Source: Clostridia bacterium (GTDB lineage: Bacteria; Bacillota_A; Clostridia; Lachnospirales; Lachnospiraceae). Taken from it: a stretch of DNA of 5,530 nucleotides. The stretch covers positions 1 to 5,530 of the forward strand of contig JAAYYM010000465.1 of NCBI GenBank assembly GCA_012515365.1. The letters are read 5' to 3'. The notes below the pieces were generated by a model. It did not search any database, had not been told where the DNA came from, and saw nothing but the letters and a program-made list of their open reading frames with translations. The position numbers and the translations under genes are program-made. Of this stretch, positions 1-4,630 are shown one piece after another (positions within the stretch are counted from its first letter, which is position 1; each line of letters opens with the position of its first letter).

Positions 1-701
1 TGGCCGGCTGGTCTGTTATTATTATAGCTTCCCTGAGATCTGTTTACTTCTGATCTTGGACCAGAATCATTTCTTCCATAACTGCGATTACTACTATCAC
101 GATTCCCATTAGAATTGTAATTGTTCTGTACACGGTTTTGACCCGTCTGAGCATTTTCCCCTGTTTTTGTCTGTGCATTTTCATTTGATGTCACTCCTGT
201 TCTGTTTGGTGTCACCTCAGTATGGTTTGACTGTGTTGCTGCACTTGTATCTGTATGTTTATTCTGATTCACAGAAGCTGACTGTTCATTGTTTTCAGCA
301 GCCATTTCCTGCTTTGCTGTTGTAGGAACAGATGACTTAATGATACCTGGCTTTGGAGCCATAGTCTGATTATTCATCGGACGCTGTCCGCCGGTTTTAT
401 TGTTCATCGGACGCTGTCCACCCGGTACACGGCTGTTATGTGGATTGCTGACAAAGATAATATTACTCTTTTTCTTCTTCGGTGCTTCAGCTTTTTCCTC
501 AGCTTTTACCGGCGCATCTGCACTCTTATTATTTGTATTATGATCAGTTTTACCGATTTTAGACTTTACAAATGCAATCTGATCATCAGATATGGAACTT
601 GCAGCCACACACTCTGTTCCTTGTTGTTGTAAGACTGCGATTACGTCCTTACTGGTTACATTTATTTCTTTTGCAAGTTCATGTACTCTCATTTTTGCCA
701 T
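1..701 (-). CDS. infB: Translation initiation factor IF-2, N-terminal part (3' end of gene outside window)
   Basis: IF-2 is the GTPase that brings initiator fMet-tRNA to the 30S subunit and promotes 50S joining. Only 233 complete codons are visible, and the reading frame runs off the low-coordinate edge without a stop. Residues 1-52 form the small helical IF2_N domain (starts MAKMRVHELAKEINVTSKDV). A long low-complexity linker follows, rich in Asn, Thr, Ser, Gln and Lys, with a KKKK patch near residues 75-78 and a tandem decapeptide repeat at 94-113. The G domain and the tRNA-binding domains would lie beyond the window. I chose the first Met rather than Met4 because GGAGGT sits six bases upstream. 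The start lies inside the end of ylxQ (13-base overlap), which suggests translational coupling. Identification rests on the N-terminal domain plus the conserved position last in the rimP-nusA-ylxR-ylxQ-infB series. The absence of a G domain is only the window edge. Confidence 0.95.
   Translation of the reverse strand, partial: MAKMRVHELAKEINVTSKDVIAVLQQQGTECVAASSISDDQIAFVKSKIGKTDHNTNNKSADAPVKAEEKAEAPKKKKSNIIFVSNPHNSRVPGGQRPMNNKTGGQRPMNNQTMAPKPGIIKSSVPTTAKQEMAAENNEQSASVNQNKHTDTSAATQSNHTEVTPNRTGVTSNENAQTKTGENAQTGQNRVQNNYNSNGNRDSSNRSYGRNDSGPRSEVNRSQGSYNNNRPAG
363..422 (-). repeat. Two-copy 30-base tandem repeat in the IF-2 linker
   Basis: Two adjacent 30-base units encode GGQRPMNNKT and GGQRPMNNQT (IF-2 residues 94-113). 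The units match at 25 of 30 bases. Three of the five differences are silent third-position changes, and two lie in the codon that changes Lys to Gln. This looks like an in-frame duplication that has since drifted. It preserves the reading frame and lies in the disordered linker, where length changes should be tolerated. Confidence 0.9.
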
Positions 702-1030
702 TCTACTACCTCCGTATTATGATAAGATGCCTGAATATGTTTCTCGATATTTTTCGCAAATCCCTCATTGCGAATTGCAATTGAAGCTCTCATTTCATTT
801 CCTATTGCATGGCCAAGCAAGGCTTTTGTTCCATATTCATAAATTGGCACCTTATAAAATTCACACATATTATGAAACATTTTCTTTGTATTGTCTGAAG
901 CATCGGTAGCAATAATAACAAGTTTAGCTTTTCCGCTTTTCACACACTTTTCTGTCATAAATTCACCGCTTACAACATCACCTGCACGTTTTGCCATTCC
1001 AATCATCTGTAATGATTTATTCTGATTCAA
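689..1030 (-). CDS. ylxQ: YlxQ, L7Ae/L30e-type RNA-binding protein
   Basis: This is a small L7Ae/L30e/S12e-fold protein of the YlxQ group, presumed to bind structured RNA such as kink-turns; its exact target in this organism is unknown. Family hallmarks are AKRAGDVVSGE near the N-terminus, then a stretch containing KAKLVIIATDAS, NTKKM, YKVP and LLGHAIG, ending with a variable basic/acidic tail. With the chosen start it has 113 residues, slightly longer than the roughly 100 usual for the family. The frame opens at a TTG at 1039, but that codon sits one base after the GGAG. I prefer the TTG at 1030, ten bases after it, which begins MNQNKSLQMIGM and resembles family N-termini. It overlaps the end of rnpM by 14 bases and the start of infB by 13 bases. 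No ATG start with a good ribosome binding site was found; an ATG eight codons further in is less likely. Confidence 0.88.
   Translation of the reverse strand: MNQNKSLQMIGMAKRAGDVVSGEFMTEKCVKSGKAKLVIIATDASDNTKKMFHNMCEFYKVPIYEYGTKALLGHAIGNEMRASIAIRNEGFAKNIEKHIQASYHNTEVVEWQK
708..713 (-). promoter_or_regulatory. infB ribosome binding site inside ylxQ
   Basis: GGAGGT lies six bases before the ATG at 701 and within the ylxQ coding region. The strength and spacing support the upstream Met over Met4 as the infB start. The position means ribosomes finishing ylxQ pass directly over the infB start region. Confidence 0.85.
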
Positions 1031-1289
1031 TATGATCAAACTCCTTTATCAGGTCCTCAATGACATCTGAAGGAATGCTCGTTTTTAAAGAGCGCTCCAG
1101 TCCCTTTTTCTTCAATGCTGTTAAAAGACAGTCCTTCGAATTACATAAATAAGCACCGCGACCGTTTTTCTTCCCTGTCCGGTCTAATATAATTTCATTC
1201 TCTGCCGTCTTTATGACCCTTATCATTTCTTTTTTACTTTTCATTTCACCACAGCCGACGCATTGTCTTAATGGGATTTTTTTAGCCAT
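1017..1289 (-). CDS. rnpM: RNase P modulator RnpM (YlxR, DUF448 family)
   Basis: This 90-residue basic protein of the YlxR/DUF448 family is encoded between nusA and ylxQ, its standard place. The Bacillus subtilis homologue was renamed RnpM after it was shown to bind the RNase P RNA and modulate RNase P activity in vitro; I infer the same role here. Visible family marks are an N-terminal RQCVGCGE motif, the signature GRGAYLC near residues 43-49, and a Lys-rich C-terminal half. Four cysteines (10, 13, 49, 54) form two close pairs and could bind a metal, though that is inference. The ATG at 1289 has GAGGTG five bases upstream, and the ribosome binding site begins within a few bases of the nusA stop. 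The intergenic gap is only 14 bases, so it is almost certainly cotranscribed with nusA. Length and motifs are normal for the family. Confidence 0.93.
   Translation of the reverse strand: MAKKIPLRQCVGCGEMKSKKEMIRVIKTAENEIILDRTGKKNGRGAYLCNSKDCLLTALKKKGLERSLKTSIPSDVIEDLIKEFDHIESE
1041..1046 (-). promoter_or_regulatory. ylxQ ribosome binding site (decides start)
   Basis: AAGGAG within the 3' end of rnpM is the only Shine-Dalgarno-like sequence before ylxQ. It leaves one base before the TTG at 1039, too close, and ten before the TTG at 1030, acceptable but long. This favours the shorter protein. Confidence 0.6.
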
Positions 1290-1303
1290 TCAAACACCTC
1301 TTT

Positions 1304-2440
1304 TTATGATTCAGTTTCTAATGTCTCATCTTCTGAATACGCTTCTGCATCCTCTTCGTATTCATCCTCTTCATCATAATAATCCTCTAATCGGAATCCC
1401 GGTGCGTCCTTCGCCTGACTCTCACTCTTTATATCAATCTTAAAACCTGTAAGTCTGGCTGCAAGTCTTGCGTTCTGTCCTTCTTTTCCGATTGCAAGGG
1501 AAAGCTGATAATCAGGAACAACAACTTTCGCTGTCTTTTCATCACCATCAGCAATTACAAATACAACTTTCGCCGGAGATAATGCATTCTCGATCAGGAT
1601 ACCTGGATTTTCATTCCAATTAATGATATCGATTTTTTCTCCACGTAATTCATCAACGATTGCATTCACACGTGCGCCGTTCATACCAACACATGCACCA
1701 ACAGGATCTACATCCGGATTGTTTGACCATACGGCAATTTTTGTTCTGCTTCCTGCTTCTCGTGCTATACTCTTAATCTCAACTGTGCCGTCTCTTACTT
1801 CTGTCACCTCTGATTCAAACAAACGTTTTACAAGCTCAGGGTGCGTACGGCTTACCATGATTTTTGGTCCTTTAGTGGAATCTTTTACTTCCAGAATGTA
1901 TACCTTGATACGATCATTAGGTTTGAATACCTCTGATTTAACCTGCTCGTTTTCAGCCAGTAATGCATCTACTTTGCCAAGATTTAAGCTTAAGTTTCTG
2001 CCGATGTTTCTCTGAACAATACCTGTAACAACATCCTTCTCTTTTCCATAGAACTGGTTGAAAAGAACTGATCTCTCTTCTTCACGGATTTTCTGTAAGA
2101 TTACATTTTTAGCATTCTGTGTTGCGATTCGTCCGAATTCTTTTGACTTGATTTCTACAGCAACCATAGAACCGATTTCTGCATTTTTATCAATTTCTTT
2201 TGCCTCATCCAGTGTGATTTCCATAACACTGTCTTCTACTTCTTCTACTACTGTTTTCTCTGCAAAAAGGTTGAAATCACATGTTTCACGATCAATGTAA
2301 ACCTTAACATTATCAGATTTTCCAAAGTGATTTTTATATGCCGTGATCAGAGATGTTTCGATTGCCTCAAATAAAGTTTCTTTACTGATGTCTTTCTCTT
2401 TTTCCAAAATATCTAACGCTTCCATTAATTGTTTGTTCAT
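1304..2440 (-). CDS. nusA: Transcription termination/antitermination factor NusA
   Basis: NusA binds RNA polymerase near the RNA exit channel and modulates pausing, intrinsic termination and antitermination. The 378-residue protein shows the Gram-positive layout: an N-terminal polymerase-binding domain (about 1-125, start MNKQLMEALDILEKEKDISK), an S1 domain (about 133-198, VTGIVQR), KH1 with GMNG at 252-255, and KH2 with GKEGQN at 318-323. It lacks the C-terminal AR repeats of enterobacterial NusA. Instead it ends in a strongly acidic tail in which 16 of the last 28 residues are Asp or Glu. The first ATG fits the family N-terminus. Its AGGAGG lies 12 bases upstream across an A7 run, longer than usual, but no better start exists. 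The gap from rimP is 23 bases. Function and name are secure. Confidence 0.98.
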   Translation of the reverse strand: MNKQLMEALDILEKEKDISKETLFEAIETSLITAYKNHFGKSDNVKVYIDRETCDFNLFAEKTVVEEVEDSVMEITLDEAKEIDKNAEIGSMVAVEIKSKEFGRIATQNAKNVILQKIREEERSVLFNQFYGKEKDVVTGIVQRNIGRNLSLNLGKVDALLAENEQVKSEVFKPNDRIKVYILEVKDSTKGPKIMVSRTHPELVKRLFESEVTEVRDGTVEIKSIAREAGSRTKIAVWSNNPDVDPVGACVGMNGARVNAIVDELRGEKIDIINWNENPGILIENALSPAKVVFVIADGDEKTAKVVVPDYQLSLAIGKEGQNARLAARLTGFKIDIKSESQAKDAPGFRLEDYYDEEDEYEEDAEAYSEDETLETES

Positions 2441-2452
2441 TTTTTTTATTAC

Positions 2453-2458
2453 CCTCCT
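2453..2458 (-). promoter_or_regulatory. nusA ribosome binding site with long A-rich spacer
   Basis: AGGAGG is a near-perfect Shine-Dalgarno sequence but lies 12 bases from the nusA ATG, with seven consecutive A bases directly before the start. The spacing is longer than the usual five to nine. A-rich spacers are common in AT-rich Firmicutes and may keep the start unstructured. Confidence 0.7.
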
Positions 2459-2463
2459 ATGTT

Positions 2464-2928
2464 TTAAAAGTCAAGCGCGAGTCTGATTAGTGCGATATCA
2501 GCTTTATCAAATACAAGTTCTTCTTCCTCTGACTGAATCGTAACTGTATTCTGATCGTAGGATTTAAGGACTCCTACAAATTCTTTTTCTTTATTTACAA
2601 GTCGATAAGTTCTAAGTTCTACTTCTTTGCCCAGATTTCTCTGAAAATCTTTATCCTTTTTCAATGGACGCATCAGCCCCGGAGAGCTTACTTCCATAAT
2701 ATATGCATCAGAAATAAAATCTTCACGATCAAGCAGCTCTGATAATGCTCTGCTCACAAGTTCACAATCCTCTATGGTGATTCCACCCTGTTTATCAATA
2801 TAGGAACGTAAATACCAGTTTGATCCTTCTTTTACATATTCCACATCGACAAGTTCAAACTGATTTTCTTCCAGAATTGGAAGGATCAGTTTTTCAGTTT
2901 TTGCTTCATAATCCTCTCTTTGAGACAA
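2464..2928 (-). CDS. rimP: Ribosome maturation factor RimP
   Basis: RimP assists late maturation of the 30S subunit. This 154-residue protein has the normal family length and both domains: an N-terminal alpha/beta domain (about 1-91) containing FELVDVEYVKEG, WYLRSYIDK, GGITIEDCE and the EVSSPG signature at 79-84, then a C-terminal SH3-like barrel (about 92-154) containing LGKEVEL and VGVLKSYD. The start is TTG at 2928, supported by GAAGGTG six bases upstream and by the position of the family N-terminus. The signature usually read as SPGLDRPL or SPGLERPL has Met in the acidic position here (SPGLMRPL). It is the first gene of the nusA operon, preceded by a leader with a hairpin and a likely promoter. 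It is followed after 23 bases by nusA. Confidence 0.96.
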   Translation of the reverse strand: MSQREDYEAKTEKLILPILEENQFELVDVEYVKEGSNWYLRSYIDKQGGITIEDCELVSRALSELLDREDFISDAYIMEVSSPGLMRPLKKDKDFQRNLGKEVELRTYRLVNKEKEFVGVLKSYDQNTVTIQSEEEELVFDKADIALIRLALDF

Positions 2929-2934
2929 TGATTA

Positions 2935-2941
2935 CACCTTC
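2935..2941 (-). promoter_or_regulatory. rimP ribosome binding site (supports TTG start)
   Basis: GAAGGTG ends six bases before the TTG at 2928. No in-frame ATG lies nearby, so this site decides the start. Confidence 0.75.
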
Positions 2942-2961
2942 TTTCTTACCGACAAAATTGA

Positions 2962-2985
2962 AAGAGTGGACTGATGCCCACTCTT
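2962..2985 (-). promoter_or_regulatory. Leader hairpin upstream of rimP
   Basis: The transcript would contain AAGAGUGG, an eight-base loop GCAUCAGU and CCACUCUU: a perfect eight-base-pair stem, extendable by one G-U pair. It ends 33 bases before the rimP start and about 20 before its ribosome binding site. The following bases (UCAAUUUUG) form only a broken U-tract, so it is a weak terminator at best. It could be an attenuator, an RNA-stability element or a protein-binding site for autoregulation of the operon. From memory, similar AAGAGUGGG-type hairpins precede rimP in other Firmicutes; I could not check this. Confidence 0.7.
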
Positions 2986-3013
2986 ATCAACGTAAATCTT
3001 ATTAACATAAACT

Positions 3014-3042
3014 ATCTTAACACCTTTTACTGTATTATGCAA
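3014..3042 (-). promoter_or_regulatory. Candidate sigma-A promoter of the rimP-nusA-infB operon
   Basis: TTGCAT (3042-3037) and TAAGAT (3019-3014) are separated by exactly 17 bases. The -10 box matches TATAAT at four of six positions and the -35 box matches TTGACA at three, so this is a modest promoter. Transcription would start near 3007, giving a leader of about 79 bases that includes the hairpin. The position in the only long gap before rimP supports it. Readthrough from the upstream GH51 gene is an alternative or additional source of transcript. Confidence 0.55.
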
Positions 3043-3052
3043 GCGCTATTTT
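3037..3052 (+). promoter_or_regulatory. cre-like/LacI-family operator candidate overlapping the rimP promoter
   Basis: ATGCAAGCGCTATTTT matches the published catabolite-responsive element consensus WTGNAARCGNWWWCAW except at the CA near its end. The core AGCGCT is palindromic, as in LacI-family operators. It covers the proposed -35 box of the rimP promoter and lies 44 bases past the GH51 stop. A chance match in AT-rich DNA cannot be excluded, and regulation of a housekeeping operon by CcpA would be unexpected. Confidence 0.3.
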
Positions 3053-3070
3053 AGAAAGTCAGATTCGTGA

Positions 3071-3090
3071 AAGTCAGGCTATCCTGATTT
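3071..3090 (-). terminator. Weak stem-loop after the GH51 gene, possible terminator
   Basis: The transcript would fold AAAUCAGG, loop AUAG, CCUGACUU, with five inner base pairs, one A-C mismatch and two outer A-U pairs. It begins five bases after the GH51 stop codon. No proper U-run follows, only UUUC and then mixed sequence, so termination would be inefficient and readthrough into rimP is possible. Confidence 0.3.
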
Positions 3091-3095
3091 CGTTA

Positions 3096-4577
3096 CTATT
3101 TCGTAAACACGAGCATATTCCATGAATGTGGTGCCAAAGAGATCTGATCGTTTAATTCCTTTTCAACAGGAACTACATTCTCCGGATTTTCCGGTGAATT
3201 GCTAGCCTTAAGATCATCACCCTCTAATGCAGTGTGTTTTGTCAGTTTAAATCCGGCAAAACTATCCATACAAAGATCCAGCTCACATACTTCATCAAGT
3301 GATCTGTTTACAGCAAACAGGACTAACTGGTCTTCTTTTTCTGATACAACTGCAATACTTTCTACATATGGAATGTCCTTCATCTTCTCCACACTATAAG
3401 ATGCACATTCGCAGTCAATGTCAAGTGCTGTACCTCTGCCATAAGCAGATGTATAGTAAAATGGATAGAAAATCGTCTGAAGCCATACCTTTCCGTTGTT
3501 TTCCGTCATAATCGGTGCAATCACATTAACAAGCTGAGCCAGACATCCAATTTTAACACGATCAGCATTTTTAAGCAGTGTAATCAGTAATGTTCCCACA
3601 ACCAACGCATCTTCCAGATTATAAATATCCTCAAGCAGCGGTGGTGCAATCTGCAATTTTTCCTTTTTCTTATCCGCTTCATCACTATGGAACCATACAT
3701 TCCATTCATCAAATGACAGGTTGATCGTTTTGTCAGACTTCTTTTCCTCTTTGATCTCGTCACAGATTTCAATGACAGATTTAATAAAACGGTCCATATC
3801 TACAGAGCTTCCAAGGAATGTAGCTGCATCATCATCCAGATTCTTGTAGTAATTATGCAAAGATACATAATCGATATAATCATATGCTTCTCTTAAAACT
3901 ACCCTCTCCCATTCACCAAAGGTAGACATTAAAGGACCTGAGCTTCCACATGCTACCAGCTCGATATCAGGATCGGTCCATTTCATCAGTTTTGCTGATT
4001 CACATGCAATTCTTCCATACTCTGCAGGTGTTTTGGCCCCAATCTGCCATGGACCATCCATTTCATTTCCCAAACACCAGGTTTTAATTCCAAATGGCTT
4101 ATCAAATCCATTTTTCCTTCTCATATTGGCATAATACGTATCTGTTTCACAGTTACAGTATTCCACCAGATTTCTGGCGTCCTCCGGGCCTCTTGTTCCC
4201 AGATTAACTGCCATCATAACTTCTGTATCAACTCGCTTCGCCCATTCCTGAAATTCATCAATACCGATTTCATTTGTTTCGATGGAAGACCATGAAAGTT
4301 CCATTTTCTTCGGACGTTCTGAACGCTTTCCGGTACCGTCTTCCCAATGATATCCCGACACAAAGTTACCACCCGGATATCTTACGATTGGTACCTGCAT
4401 CTTTTTGATCGTGTCTATGACATCTTTACGAAATCCCATATCATCTGCCGTTTCATGAGTCGGCTCATAAATACCGCCATAAACTGCTCTTCCCAGATGT
4501 TCAATAAAGGAGCCATAAATTCTTCGGTCTATCTGACCAATTGTCTTATCCTTGCGTAAATTAATTTTTGCCTTCAT
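3096..4577 (-). CDS. abfA: Intracellular alpha-L-arabinofuranosidase, glycoside hydrolase family 51
   Basis: This enzyme removes terminal alpha-L-arabinofuranosyl residues from arabino- and arabinoxylo-oligosaccharides by a retaining mechanism. The 493-residue length is typical for GH51. The N-terminal region carries RIYGSFIEHLGRAVYGGIYEP, a family hallmark. The (beta/alpha)8 barrel shows VRYPGGNFVSGYHWEDG near 65-81, then the acid/base Glu172 in WCLGNEMDGPWQ and the nucleophile Glu291 in SFDEWNVW. A C-terminal beta-sandwich of about 110 residues follows. Both catalytic residues are present, so it should be active. There is no signal peptide or membrane segment, implying action on imported oligosaccharides in the cytoplasm. 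The ATG at 4577 has GAGG six bases upstream. It follows the GH43 gene after 53 bases on the same strand, with no clear terminator between, so the two probably form an operon. Residue assignment is by motif comparison with known GH51 enzymes. Confidence 0.96.
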   Translation of the reverse strand: MKAKINLRKDKTIGQIDRRIYGSFIEHLGRAVYGGIYEPTHETADDMGFRKDVIDTIKKMQVPIVRYPGGNFVSGYHWEDGTGKRSERPKKMELSWSSIETNEIGIDEFQEWAKRVDTEVMMAVNLGTRGPEDARNLVEYCNCETDTYYANMRRKNGFDKPFGIKTWCLGNEMDGPWQIGAKTPAEYGRIACESAKLMKWTDPDIELVACGSSGPLMSTFGEWERVVLREAYDYIDYVSLHNYYKNLDDDAATFLGSSVDMDRFIKSVIEICDEIKEEKKSDKTINLSFDEWNVWFHSDEADKKKEKLQIAPPLLEDIYNLEDALVVGTLLITLLKNADRVKIGCLAQLVNVIAPIMTENNGKVWLQTIFYPFYYTSAYGRGTALDIDCECASYSVEKMKDIPYVESIAVVSEKEDQLVLFAVNRSLDEVCELDLCMDSFAGFKLTKHTALEGDDLKASNSPENPENVVPVEKELNDQISLAPHSWNMLVFTK

Positions 4578-4596
4578 ACTTATCCTCGCTTATCCA

Positions 4597-4612
4597 TATA
4601 TTCCGTTTGCAA
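4597..4612 (-). promoter_or_regulatory. cre-like site between the GH43 and GH51 genes
   Basis: TTGCAAACGGAATATA on the minus strand matches the catabolite-responsive consensus WTGNAARCGNWWWCAW except at the CA, the same two positions missing in the site at 3037-3052. It sits 20 to 35 bases upstream of the GH51 start. Catabolite control of arabinoside-degradation genes is well known in Firmicutes, which makes this site biologically sensible, but the match is incomplete. Confidence 0.3.
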
Positions 4613-4630
4613 AATATCGCACGGTGTTTA

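Noticed and set aside
363..422. Short direct repeats as a CRISPR array
   Set aside because: Only two adjacent units without spacers, in frame with infB and coding for a decapeptide.
1623..2015. A 130-codon open frame on the plus strand
   Set aside because: It is entirely antisense to the well-supported nusA gene, has no convincing ribosome binding site and resembles no family I know. The same applies to the plus-strand frames at 592-909, 1213-1443, 2058-2300 and within the GH genes.
2962..2985. Leader hairpin as a strong intrinsic terminator of the GH51 operon
   Set aside because: The tract after the stem is UUUCAAUUUUG rather than a U-run, and the hairpin lies downstream of the proposed rimP promoter, so a leader role fits better.
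3584..3772. A minus-strand open frame inside the GH51 gene, rich in Lys and Arg
   Set aside because: It is an out-of-frame reading of the GH51 coding sequence, whose catalytic motifs lie in the other frame.
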